A stretch of DNA of 33,078 nt, from the NCBI RefSeq assembly GCF_000622085.1, contig NZ_JHWL01000034.1, positions 1-33,078 of the forward strand. Direction: 5' to 3'. A program made the translations under genes and the position numbers. This DNA is from Butyrivibrio proteoclasticus P6B7. Its GTDB lineage: Bacteria; Bacillota; Clostridia; Lachnospirales; Lachnospiraceae. Position 1 is the stretch's first letter; each line of letters begins with the position of its first letter. The notes under the pieces are model-generated. The model worked only from the letters and a program-made list of their open reading frames with translations, made no database searches and was not told the origin of the DNA. Shown here piece after piece: positions 8,587 to 16,412 of the stretch.

Positions 8587-8618
8587 GCGGCTTACAATCA
8601 ATTAAGACTGTAAACCGC
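8587..8618 (-). terminator. Terminator of the lipoprotein gene
   Basis: On the minus strand GCGGTTTACA pairs with TGTAAGCCGC (one G-T pair) around a 12-nt loop, followed by a moderately T-rich TTATTTCTT. It lies 56 nt past the lipoprotein stop codon and 50 nt before the tldD start, so it most likely ends the lipoprotein transcript. Confidence 0.7.
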
Positions 8619-8673
8619 CCATGAATTCTAAGTTTCCTTGTTTATTAAAATGTAACCCCGCGTATTTGCAGGA

Positions 8674-10293
8674 TTATGGCACATAAACCTGAACTGCAGC
8701 GTACAGCTCATCGTCAATAACGCCGATAGACATAAGCATGCTGGAATTTAAGTAGTACTCAGTGGCACCTTCTGACCAGCCTGGATAGTTGCTTCCCTGG
8801 AATTCTCTTCCCACAAGATACTCTTCTACAATACCAGATGGCTCGCCGCTTTCAACGAACTTAAGGATAATCATCTCACAGTTCTCTTTGATCTTGAAGG
8901 TGACATTCTGTTCAATGAGCTTCATGATGTTGCCTTCTGTAAAAAGTGGAACAACAGAATACAATTCATCGTAGTCCTCTTTAGCAAGGGCGTAATAGGA
9001 ATTATCGTCGCTACTCTTTAAAACGTAATCGCTAAAGCGAAGGCTCTCCTCACTTCCAACCACATCCTCTTTAAACAACTCATCGGTTCCATACTGGATA
9101 TCTTTATTAGCATCCTCAAAAGATACTGCTTCAAATGGTGTGCCATTTTCTGAGTAGAGGATACTTCCCTCTTCAGCGCCCTCAACGTAGTCCTTCTTGA
9201 TTCGCTCCTGACGATAAAGATCACCTGTAAGTGAAGTCTCGTCGCAGCTTGTAACCTGCATATACAGGTTGGTGTCGTTTTCGTAGTAGGTGATGGCATC
9301 GAAGGTAGCAGCGTCAGCACCGCCAAGACATGTGATGGTAACCACCTTGGCTCCAAGGATGTTGTCATCAGCATCAAATGCTAATGTAGGAAAAGAGCTA
9401 TTGTCATAATTGAACTTTGCCTTTGTATTATCATCAGCAGATCCAAAGTGGAAGGTGATCTCGTCGCCGTTTACCTCATAGTCAAAAGCTACGCCAGAAA
9501 CACCGTCCGGAGTCTGAACGTGACCTGAAACATCGCTATCAAAGGCGATGTAGCTGATGATGCTATAAAGATTGTCATCGCCATAAGCTGAATATACTGC
9601 TCCTGCAAGCTTTGGAGTTCCATCCTCGTTAAGACCAGCGCTTGTAAAGCTCAGGATCTCTGAAGCATAGTACTCATCGTCAAGCTCGTCATAAAGATCT
9701 GACCCTTCAGGAACATCAGCACTATCCTTAATATAGTTATGATAATCGCCATCTTCAGCCTTGCGATAATCAATGTTTGATTCCCTTGTAATAACGTATT
9801 CACCGGATGCCTTATCCACATAGCCTTCCTGGATAGAATTGCGCATGCAGGCAACCAGTGTATTGTCTTTAGATACAGCCAGTGGATATGCTGTGCCACC
9901 ACTCTGAACTGTGGTAACCTTCTTGACTCCATCAGCACCTTCTACATAGACAGCTGCTTCGTAGGTACCCTGATGACCTTCCATGTCATTAAAGGTGTAG
10001 CTTGTTACCAAAAGCGCTTCCTCTCCCTCGTAAATTGGTGCATAAGTGTAGGACTGACCTGCATGAAGGGATTCGATCATCTCTTCGTAGGTTGCTGGAG
10101 TTTCCTCGCTACCAGAACCAGCATCAGCTGCCTGTGAAGACTCTGTTCCAGATGCATCCTCTGAAGTCTCTTGATTTGCAGCGTTTCCGGAATCTGATGA
10201 ATCACCAGAAGACTCTGGAGATGTTCCAGCGCAGCCTGTAGCTGCTGCCACCAACATAGTAGACAGTAACAAAGATAATACTTTTTTCCTCAT
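8674..10293 (-). CDS. Large extracytoplasmic lipoprotein, unknown function
   Basis: The 539-residue protein begins with a lipoprotein signal peptide: MRKK, a hydrophobic core, then the lipobox VAAATGC with C21 as the lipidated residue. Residues 22-68 form a low-complexity Ser/Gly/Glu/Asp linker, typical of a tether that lifts the folded part off the membrane. The rest is acidic and rich in beta-prone Tyr/Asp/Val segments, with no enzyme motif I recognise. It contains two loosely similar stretches ending in EGxxLYxE or EGSxLYDE, which may reflect an internal duplication. The ribosome binding site is GAGGAGG, and the gene stands alone with its own terminator. A surface-binding or cell-envelope role is plausible but not shown. 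Confidence 0.8.
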   Translation of the reverse strand: MRKKVLSLLLSTMLVAAATGCAGTSPESSGDSSDSGNAANQETSEDASGTESSQAADAGSGSEETPATYEEMIESLHAGQSYTYAPIYEGEEALLVTSYTFNDMEGHQGTYEAAVYVEGADGVKKVTTVQSGGTAYPLAVSKDNTLVACMRNSIQEGYVDKASGEYVITRESNIDYRKAEDGDYHNYIKDSADVPEGSDLYDELDDEYYASEILSFTSAGLNEDGTPKLAGAVYSAYGDDNLYSIISYIAFDSDVSGHVQTPDGVSGVAFDYEVNGDEITFHFGSADDNTKAKFNYDNSSFPTLAFDADDNILGAKVVTITCLGGADAATFDAITYYENDTNLYMQVTSCDETSLTGDLYRQERIKKDYVEGAEEGSILYSENGTPFEAVSFEDANKDIQYGTDELFKEDVVGSEESLRFSDYVLKSSDDNSYYALAKEDYDELYSVVPLFTEGNIMKLIEQNVTFKIKENCEMIILKFVESGEPSGIVEEYLVGREFQGSNYPGWSEGATEYYLNSSMLMSIGVIDDELYAAVQVYVP

Positions 10294-10411
10294 TTAATAT
10301 TCCTCCTCATATGCTCTCACATATTCTATGATACAGTGTTTTCGGCACATCAATCATTAAAGTATTATTAAATCGTTTACTGTCCCCTGTTTCACGGGGT
10401 GGACCCGTGGA

Positions 10412-10503
10412 AAGTCAGTGGGGACGGTTCTAGTTGACTCCTTTAATGTTATGTATTGTCAGAATGTGGTAAGGAGTCAACTAGAACCGTCCCCTATGAC
10501 TTA
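10412..10503. repeat. Inverted pair of GGGGACGGTTC-core REP-like repeats
   Basis: Two copies of a ~30-bp sequence face each other. One reads GTCAGTGGGGACGGTTCTAG then TTGACTC (10414-10440). The other reads GAGTCAACTAGAACCGTCCC then CTATGACTTA (10474-10502). Together they can form a very long hairpin with a ~33-nt loop just after the polyferredoxin stop codon. The same sequence recurs at 15454-15525 and 16379-16412. Beside it (10393-10409) is a further small hairpin, CACGGG / CCCGTG. Confidence 0.85.
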
Positions 10504-10511
10504 CACAAGGT

Positions 10512-11987
10512 TCACTGTGGAAGTACTGTCAGTAACCAAAATGCAAGGGCTGTTCCAAGAAGCGACAGTACATATAGCACAGAGAGAAGTCTCCACAGCT
10601 TCTTATTTTCTTTGCCCAAAATGCTATTCTTAAGGGCAATACTAAAGGGAACTGCCACCACAGAGGTTAACAGAAATGCTGCATCATAGGTTGTAGGGAT
10701 CATGATCTGTCCATAGGTTCTTGAATCGATGATACATCCCACAAATGCGATAAGATAGCCTATTGCAAGGACGATGACTATAGATATCGACTTCTCAGGA
10801 AGGGTTAAAAGAGCTTTCGCATCCTCTTTCTTTGCAATTGCATATATACCAACAATTAGTAAAAGCGCCGCAGCTACCACCAATAAAACATCCAGAATGA
10901 AATATGTTGGCAGATAATCCTTATAGATCTCAATAGTAAGCTTGCTGATAAAAGCTGATCTAAGAGCAAATAAATAGGTAGCACAAACTCCGCAGATACC
11001 TGAAATAATTGCAATGGCTCCAAAGAAAGTAGCCTTCTTTGAAATCTCCTTAGGAAGCTCTGTTAGATTTAAAGTGCCCTCATCCTCATCCACAAAGCAG
11101 CGGTTCTTGACCTTGTTGATTTTCTGTCCCCAGGTAGAGGAAATAGCCCCCTTAGGGCAGGATGCGATACAGCTTCCGCAGCGGATACAGTCCATACTGT
11201 TTGGATTTTCAAAGGTCTTAATATCCATTCCGCAGGCTTTTTGACACATTCCACAGGAGACACATTTCTCTTTATCAATTACAAGTCTATAGCTTGAAAT
11301 TGGGTTAAAAAATCCGTATATAGCGCCTAAAGGGCATAGATATTTACAGAATGGTCTGTAAACCTTAATGGACATAAGTGATATCACAATAAGGACAGCC
11401 AGCTTCCAGATAAAACGTCCGGCCGCTGCCTCACGAAGCCCGGCATTAAGTGTAACAAGGGGAATTCCTCCAAGAAGCATTCCACTTGGACATATCCATT
11501 CACAGAACCATGGATCACTGGTACCCGTAAGGTCTTTTACAATAGATACAAGTAAAAGCGGGAAAATTACCAAAATAACGTATCTAAGATATTTTAGGAA
11601 TTTATGTCCAGGAAGGTTCTTTATCTTCTTGGTTATAGGAATCTTGTGAAGAAGATCCTGGAAAAGGCCAAAGGGACACATCCAGCCGCACACAAGACGT
11701 CCAAACAAAGCTCCTATAGCTCCCAGAAAGCCAAAGACATAAAGTGATACGCGATAGGAGGAATTACCCATTACAGCCTGAAGTGCACCCATAGGGCAGG
11801 CTGCCAGGGCACCAGGGCAGGAATAGCAGTTAAGTCCTGGAAAGCAGATTACTTTTGTATTACCTGCAAAGATCATACCCTTGGTATATCCCCTGATATA
11901 ACTGTTTGTCAGAACAAACCACGCTGCCTGAAACCAGGTTCTTATAACAGACTGCTTTTTAGGTGTCATTTTCTTCTTTTCATCCAT
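10512..11987 (-). CDS. Membrane polyferredoxin (NapH/CcoG-like 4Fe-4S protein)
   Basis: The 491-residue protein combines about nine membrane helices with many cysteine clusters. CYSCPGALAACP (residues 54-65) and three CxxxCP motifs (CGWMCP at 100, CEWICP at 162, CKYLCP at 214) match the NapH/CcoG/RdxA membrane domain. A bacterial-type ferredoxin domain with two 4Fe-4S clusters follows (C242-C252 and C267-C277), then several C-terminal helices. It should move electrons between a cytoplasmic donor and an extracytoplasmic acceptor. The start is placed at 11987 because GAGGG lies upstream and a longer frame would run through the preceding gene. It is last in an operon with a peptidase, a membrane thioredoxin and a CXXC mini-protein, which fits a thiol-reducing role. 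Confidence 0.9.
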   Translation of the reverse strand: MDEKKKMTPKKQSVIRTWFQAAWFVLTNSYIRGYTKGMIFAGNTKVICFPGLNCYSCPGALAACPMGALQAVMGNSSYRVSLYVFGFLGAIGALFGRLVCGWMCPFGLFQDLLHKIPITKKIKNLPGHKFLKYLRYVILVIFPLLLVSIVKDLTGTSDPWFCEWICPSGMLLGGIPLVTLNAGLREAAAGRFIWKLAVLIVISLMSIKVYRPFCKYLCPLGAIYGFFNPISSYRLVIDKEKCVSCGMCQKACGMDIKTFENPNSMDCIRCGSCIASCPKGAISSTWGQKINKVKNRCFVDEDEGTLNLTELPKEISKKATFFGAIAIISGICGVCATYLFALRSAFISKLTIEIYKDYLPTYFILDVLLVVAAALLLIVGIYAIAKKEDAKALLTLPEKSISIVIVLAIGYLIAFVGCIIDSRTYGQIMIPTTYDAAFLLTSVVAVPFSIALKNSILGKENKKLWRLLSVLYVLSLLGTALAFWLLTVLPQ

Positions 11988-12009
11988 TCTAATCACCCTC
12001 AAAAATACT

Positions 12010-12162
12010 TCATCCGATTCCAATACACTGTGTACAGATACTTGTTGCCTTTGTAAGTACAACTGACGCTTCGCCCCTTGCGATTCCAATTCCCATCATG
12101 GTAAGGGCAATCACAAATACGATCCATCCAATAATTCTTGTTCTCTTTTCCCTAGCATCCAT
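12010..12162 (-). CDS. CD1871A-type CXXC mini-protein, 50 residues
   Basis: A small complete gene lies in the gap between the thioredoxin and polyferredoxin genes. It encodes 50 residues: a charged start (MDAREKRTR), one membrane helix (about 10-28), then RGEASVVLTKATSICTQC and a glycine-isoleucine tail, with the CTQC motif at 43-46. This layout, with RGE, a VVLTKA segment and a terminal CxxCIGIG, is that of the CD1871A family of CXXC-containing proteins known from Clostridia. The ribosome binding site GGAGGG is inside the end of the upstream thioredoxin gene, and the ATG is 1 nt past its stop, so translation is probably coupled. Positive-inside topology would place the CXXC outside the membrane, next to the thioredoxin domain. 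Confidence 0.88.
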   Translation of the reverse strand: MDAREKRTRIIGWIVFVIALTMMGIGIARGEASVVLTKATSICTQCIGIG

Positions 12163-12163
12163 A

Positions 12164-12763
12164 TCACTGTCCCTCCATAACTTCTTCAACTATGCTTTTC
12201 CAGGCATCAAGCTTTCTTGCTCCAGCCACAGTCCTTATAATATTGCCTTCGCTGTCAACAAAATATGTGGTTGGGAAGCCTGCAATTGTTGTACGGAAAA
12301 AAGCATACATCTCAGGTGTCGGTATAACAGTCGGGAATGTCACACCTGCGTTTTGCATTAGCTCTTTTCCCTTATCAATCTGATCCTGTTTAAGCTGGGT
12401 GCCACCTGATTCAAAGACATCTGCGCACACGCCCACAAGCTGAAAGTCCGCTTCCGGATAGATCTTGGACAATTCCTCAAGCTCTCCCATCTCTCCAAGA
12501 CAGGCCGGACACGTGGTCTCCCAGACATTGATCATAGTGATATTGGATTTCTTAATATCATCCTTGGTAAAAGAGCTCCCATCAAAGGTTGTACTGTCAA
12601 CCTTAGCAAAAACATCTGCTGAAGCAGTGGCCTCTATGATCTTTTCATGGGTTCTCCAGGCTTTCTGATATGCTACATCCAGCACAATTATTCCGACTAA
12701 AAGTGCAATAGCCAAAAGAACTATCGTAGATAGGTGCATTTTTATCTTTTTTCCCTTGTTCAT
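12164..12763 (-). CDS. Membrane-anchored TlpA/ResA-like thioredoxin
   Basis: The 199-residue protein has one N-terminal membrane helix (about 11-30) after a Lys-rich start, then an extracytoplasmic thioredoxin fold. The active site is WETTCPACLGEM (C85, C88). The conserved cis-proline region is visible in TTIAGFPTTYFVDSEGNI near the C-terminus. TlpA/ResA proteins reduce disulfides on exported proteins. Such a protein needs reducing power from inside the cell, usually through CcdA/DsbD. No CcdA is encoded here, but the co-operonic CXXC mini-protein and polyferredoxin could do that job. The start has an AAGGAGG ribosome binding site; the gene follows the peptidase gene by 17 nt. Confidence 0.9.
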   Translation of the reverse strand: MNKGKKIKMHLSTIVLLAIALLVGIIVLDVAYQKAWRTHEKIIEATASADVFAKVDSTTFDGSSFTKDDIKKSNITMINVWETTCPACLGEMGELEELSKIYPEADFQLVGVCADVFESGGTQLKQDQIDKGKELMQNAGVTFPTVIPTPEMYAFFRTTIAGFPTTYFVDSEGNIIRTVAGARKLDAWKSIVEEVMEGQ

Positions 12764-12780
12764 AAATGCCTCCTTCTTAA

Positions 12781-15282
12781 TCAGTGATAATCTCTTGCGT
12801 AGTAGCCAGGCTCAAGTGCCCAGTTCTTCAAAGTTCCTTTATGGGCCTCTGCGCTAATGACAAGAGAATAATAATTATCACCTCGCTGATCAGAAATCAC
12901 CGCTGACATTACATATTTGCCGTCCTTAAAGCTCTGCTTTGTAAACTTCGTTTTCTCTGAGTAGGTTATGGTTTTACCTGTATCTGTATAAACCTGGCCG
13001 GTGCTAATGTCAGTAACCACGTAAAGAGGAGCGATTCTGGCACCATTTTGGAGCTGGGTCATTGATCTGCTGGCTGACATTACAGAGCTATACTCATCGT
13101 GCATCATTAATCCCACAACGCTTATCTCATCCGTTTCCTTATCGGCACTTAGCAAAAGATATGCCTCTGCCCCGTTATAGCTGATAAGTGCCTTATATTC
13201 GATGGTAGAGTCCGTTGAAGAAACCACTCCTGAATAAAGGGGCTGTCCGTTCATATGAAGCCATTTGCCATCAAATTCGCAAGAAAGCGTTCCATCTTCG
13301 GAAACTGAAAGGACGTCGTCACAGCCATATTCGATCATCTTGCCGTTTTGGGTATCCAGCCTGTTTACGCCAAGCTGGTACTTAACCACCATATCTAAAA
13401 GGCCTGGCGGCATCGCTATGGTAAATCCATTACTGCCTATTACAGGATCCTCCATGGCAAACTGCCTAAACAGCTCTACATCAAGAGTTTTGGGAGTATC
13501 ATCTGTCAGAGTAGCCACAAAATCCTTCATATCCTCTGTCAGACACCCTGCCTGCTTGTAATAATACAGGGTCTTAACTGCTTCATCCTCACAGATGTCA
13601 TATTCATATTCAAGAAAATACACAAGTCCCGTCAGGTTATTTACCTCTGCAGGGAAATAGGTTGCTATACCAGTTGAATCTGCCAGGGCTCCGTTTTCTC
13701 TATGGTAAAGAACTGTCTCTTTTAACAGATTTGTTATGGTATCGCATTCATTAGGATAATAGTCTCTAAGAAGACTTACATAATTACCAACATCCACAGT
13801 ATTCATTACGTTGTGGCTACTTCCGCCATAGCGGGTCGATGCGTTGGCACAGCGGCTTGCAAGGGCAAGTACACTGATATCCTTGGCAGAATCCCTAAGG
13901 AGCGCCTTTGACAGATTTCCGTAGGCTTCATAAAGCCTCTCAGCGTTTCTTCCATCAATTACAGAAAAGGTAACGCTGTTCCTGTTCTGGGTAGTGGTGA
14001 TAGCATCCTGCATATAAAAGTCCGTGTAGGCATCAGCAATGCATCTTCCAACCATTGCAGCGTTCATGGTGGGATCCTCTGTCATAGCCGTTAGAACTGG
14101 GGTGTAATCCCAGCCATCTCCAGGCTCTGTTTCTTCACTTAGGCAGTAATAATCTGCAAATCCGTATAATGCGTGGGTAACTTCTATAGTAGACATAAGA
14201 CAGGCATCAAAGCCTATGATATCAAAGGGTGCGTTATTTATATTTGGCGAATAGACCTTGGAAAGAGCTGTCCTAATATCAGTTAAGCTCATCATATCGC
14301 CATAGATTGAATCAACTCCATAGCCAAAGGGGCCTGCGCCGTGATTCCACAAAACAAGCATCTGATGGTCTGATGGATACTTGTTCTTACAAAAGCGCAC
14401 AAAATCAGCAAGGGTTTCAGGATCAGTAGCCTTTTGAAGTGCCATGTTTCCAACTTCACTAAAAGTGCCCTTTTCATAGAGGAAGCGCTGGGTACGGTTT
14501 GGATTGACTCTTGAGTTATCCCAGTGTCTTGCACCACCTGTCTGAATTACGATTTTGATATTTTCAGACCACTCTCCCTTAAGCATTTCGATAATATCGC
14601 TTGTTGCAGCGCCATTAAGCCTTGGACTCCAGCCATCCGAAATAGATGAAGCCTTAGGCACTGTAGGCTCATAAAAAAAGGCAGGAATTTCCAGGGAATT
14701 AGCTTTAAGCTCATTTTCAAACCTTGTGATGGTTGCCAGATAATCTTTCTTCTTATTCTGGTTATATTCCTCCTTGAACTGATCAGCCTTAAACGCCGTC
14801 AAATTGGAGAGATTATCGTCATTGTAGTCTTCAAGGTTTGATCCAACAATATAAACACAGATTGTCCAGGTTTCATCCTCTCCAAAGCGTGGAAGAGCAT
14901 CTATTTTGGCAGCGCCCTCCTCATCGATTGGAGATTCCTGGTGCATAAGAGCTATTTCCTCTTCTGTTGGAACGGTTCGGGTATTTGTACTAAGATAATA
15001 GCTCACCCAGGCATCCATATACAGGTTATAGATAGCCTGGCGATTAACATAAAGAAGAATTGATAGAATCAGTATAATAGCAATGGCTCTGACAGGTGCT
15101 TTGGCGTAAAGCTCCCATATCCGCTTAGGCCATGGGGCATACTTATAGAAGTCCTTTTGCTCCTGCCTCTTTGCCTTTTTTGCTTCCTTCCAAAGCCTTC
15201 TTCTCTCTTTGTAAGGAAGTTTTTCTTTCTTTTCCTTCTTTACCTTCTTTTCCTTTGAAAGCTCTGTGTTTCCCTCGTTCAT
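12781..15282 (-). CDS. Membrane-anchored clostripain-like (C11) cysteine peptidase
   Basis: The 833-residue protein starts with a very Lys/Glu-rich cytoplasmic tail of about 60 residues, then one membrane helix (about 64-79), then a large extracytoplasmic C11-type domain. The catalytic pair is visible as LVLWNHGAGPFGYG (H314) and IIGFDACLMSTIEV (C361), the two signatures of clostripain-family peptidases. Family members cleave after Arg or Lys and use a free cysteine. The C-terminal ~250 residues look beta-rich and may be a substrate-binding part. It is first in an operon with thiol-redox genes, which suggests that its own active cysteine, or its substrates, are kept reduced by them. The start has GAGAGGG 8 nt upstream. 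Confidence 0.88.
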   Translation of the reverse strand: MNEGNTELSKEKKVKKEKKEKLPYKERRRLWKEAKKAKRQEQKDFYKYAPWPKRIWELYAKAPVRAIAIILILSILLYVNRQAIYNLYMDAWVSYYLSTNTRTVPTEEEIALMHQESPIDEEGAAKIDALPRFGEDETWTICVYIVGSNLEDYNDDNLSNLTAFKADQFKEEYNQNKKKDYLATITRFENELKANSLEIPAFFYEPTVPKASSISDGWSPRLNGAATSDIIEMLKGEWSENIKIVIQTGGARHWDNSRVNPNRTQRFLYEKGTFSEVGNMALQKATDPETLADFVRFCKNKYPSDHQMLVLWNHGAGPFGYGVDSIYGDMMSLTDIRTALSKVYSPNINNAPFDIIGFDACLMSTIEVTHALYGFADYYCLSEETEPGDGWDYTPVLTAMTEDPTMNAAMVGRCIADAYTDFYMQDAITTTQNRNSVTFSVIDGRNAERLYEAYGNLSKALLRDSAKDISVLALASRCANASTRYGGSSHNVMNTVDVGNYVSLLRDYYPNECDTITNLLKETVLYHRENGALADSTGIATYFPAEVNNLTGLVYFLEYEYDICEDEAVKTLYYYKQAGCLTEDMKDFVATLTDDTPKTLDVELFRQFAMEDPVIGSNGFTIAMPPGLLDMVVKYQLGVNRLDTQNGKMIEYGCDDVLSVSEDGTLSCEFDGKWLHMNGQPLYSGVVSSTDSTIEYKALISYNGAEAYLLLSADKETDEISVVGLMMHDEYSSVMSASRSMTQLQNGARIAPLYVVTDISTGQVYTDTGKTITYSEKTKFTKQSFKDGKYVMSAVISDQRGDNYYSLVISAEAHKGTLKNWALEPGYYARDYH

Positions 15283-15323
15283 AAACTACCCTCTCTCGCT
15301 GTGAAAAGCCCATAATTACACTA

Positions 15324-15352
15324 CCTATATTGTAATAAAAGCCTCGTTGCAA
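15324..15352 (-). promoter_or_regulatory. Candidate promoter of the peptidase-redox operon
   Basis: On the minus strand TTGCAA (15347-15352) and TATAGG (15324-15329) are 17 bp apart, about 40 nt before the peptidase start codon. An overlapping TACAAT (15329-15334) could serve as another -10 box. The match is moderate. Confidence 0.45.
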
Positions 15353-15453
15353 ATCCACGATTGAGGGAATATTTAATCGTTTTTTAGGGAATTTTAAGAT
15401 ATTTTTTCGTTATTCGCATCATTGCCAATTGTAATCATGCTTTTCTAAGAACA

Positions 15454-15525
15454 AAGAAGTCAACTAGAACCGTCCCCACTGACTTAGAATAAAGAAGTCA
15501 ACTAGAACCGTCCCCCACTGACTTA
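15454..15525. repeat. Two direct copies of the GGGGACGG-core repeat
   Basis: Two head-to-tail copies (15454-15487 and 15491-15525) of AAAGAAGTCAACTAGAACCG followed by TCCCC(C)ACTGACTTA lie in the 375-bp gap between the divergent peptidase operon and methyltransferase gene. They match the copies at 10412-10503. The second copy has one extra C. The rest of this gap holds a promoter on each strand and no gene. Confidence 0.85.
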
Positions 15526-15557
15526 CAAATTATAATCCGCATATTTACTGCTTTTCA

Positions 15558-15586
15558 TTGAAATAAAGATTTCCAGATAGTAAAAT
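15558..15586 (+). promoter_or_regulatory. Promoter of the methyltransferase gene
   Basis: TTGAAA (15558-15563) and TAAAAT (15581-15586) are separated by exactly 17 bp, a strong housekeeping-type promoter. It lies about 70 bp before the methyltransferase start codon, just downstream of the direct repeat pair. Confidence 0.65.
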
Positions 15587-15657
15587 GATACCTAATTGAG
15601 AGGCCGAATAAATGGCTTATCTACGCAATTTATAATATGGGAGGTTGGGGATTAGAG

Positions 15658-16365
15658 ATGAGTAACACTTACAACGAAGCACTTAAGTTTTGGAACAGTG
15701 CATTTGAAATGAACGATGAGGAAAAAGAGCAATTTACAAAAGAGATAGATTCTGAAAACGGATGGAAAGAGCTTGCATCATCAGAAAAACTCCGTGACAT
15801 CATAATTGAGAATCTGTCAGGCTGCGCCAAGGTTCTTGACTATGGCTGCGGCGAAGGCTGGGCTGGAATCACAATTAATAAGTCAGGCTGTAAGGACGTA
15901 ACCTGTGTTGATGTAGTAGAGAATGCCATCACCCTGGCCAAGTTCCTTGGCTCTGTTTGCAAAGTTACAGAGGGCTTTAAAGCAGAGCACGTTTCAACAG
16001 ACTGGATCGAATCAGTAGGAGAAAGCTCTTTTGACGGAATCTTCTGTAGTAATGTAATCGATGTTCTCCCTGCCGAAGTGGCTGAGAACATCATTAAGAA
16101 CATTGCAAGAATTGCCACTAAGGACGCCAAAATCATCATCTCCATGAACTACTATGAGGAGCCAGTTAGCAAGCCTGAAAAGAACCTGGAAGTAAAGAAC
16201 GGCAACGAGATCTATCTTAACGGTGTTCTTCGTATGGTTTCTAGAACCGACGAAGAGTGGACAACTATCCTTTCCAAGTACTTCAATGTGGAAAAGATTG
16301 AGTACTTCGCATGGCCTGGCGAGACCAAGGAAACAAGAAGAATCTTTATCTTGAAGAATAAGTAA
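15658..16365 (+). CDS. Class I SAM-dependent methyltransferase
   Basis: The 235-residue protein shows a Rossmann-type SAM-binding fold: motif I VLDYGCGEGWAG, an acidic residue after the second strand in TCVDVVENAI, and a later FDGIFCSNVIDVLP motif for strand 4. No substrate domain is recognised, so the methyl acceptor is unknown. The start is set at 15658 because the upstream in-frame ATG at 15637 overlaps the GGGAGG that should act as ribosome binding site; the spacing to 15658 is somewhat long, so the choice is not certain. It is alone on the plus strand and converges on the NmrA-like gene. Confidence 0.85.
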   Translation: MSNTYNEALKFWNSAFEMNDEEKEQFTKEIDSENGWKELASSEKLRDIIIENLSGCAKVLDYGCGEGWAGITINKSGCKDVTCVDVVENAITLAKFLGSVCKVTEGFKAEHVSTDWIESVGESSFDGIFCSNVIDVLPAEVAENIIKNIARIATKDAKIIISMNYYEEPVSKPEKNLEVKNGNEIYLNGVLRMVSRTDEEWTTILSKYFNVEKIEYFAWPGETKETRRIFILKNK

Positions 16366-16378
16366 TCCATAAATAAGA

Positions 16379-16412
16379 GGGGACGGTTCAAGAACCGTCC
16401 CCTATGACTTAC
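16379..16412. repeat. GGGGACGGTTC palindrome between convergent genes
   Basis: GGGGACGGTTC and GAACCGTCCCC form an 11-bp perfect hairpin with a 2-nt loop (16379-16402), followed by TATGACTTAC as in the other repeat copies. It fills the 43-bp gap between the convergent methyltransferase and NmrA-like genes and reaches the stop codon of the latter. It may act as a two-way terminator as well as belonging to the dispersed repeat family. Confidence 0.8.

Noticed and set aside
11985..12089. Longer N-terminus for the polyferredoxin
   Set aside because: The extra 34 residues overlap the CXXC mini-protein in another frame and lack a ribosome binding site, while GAGGG precedes the internal ATG.
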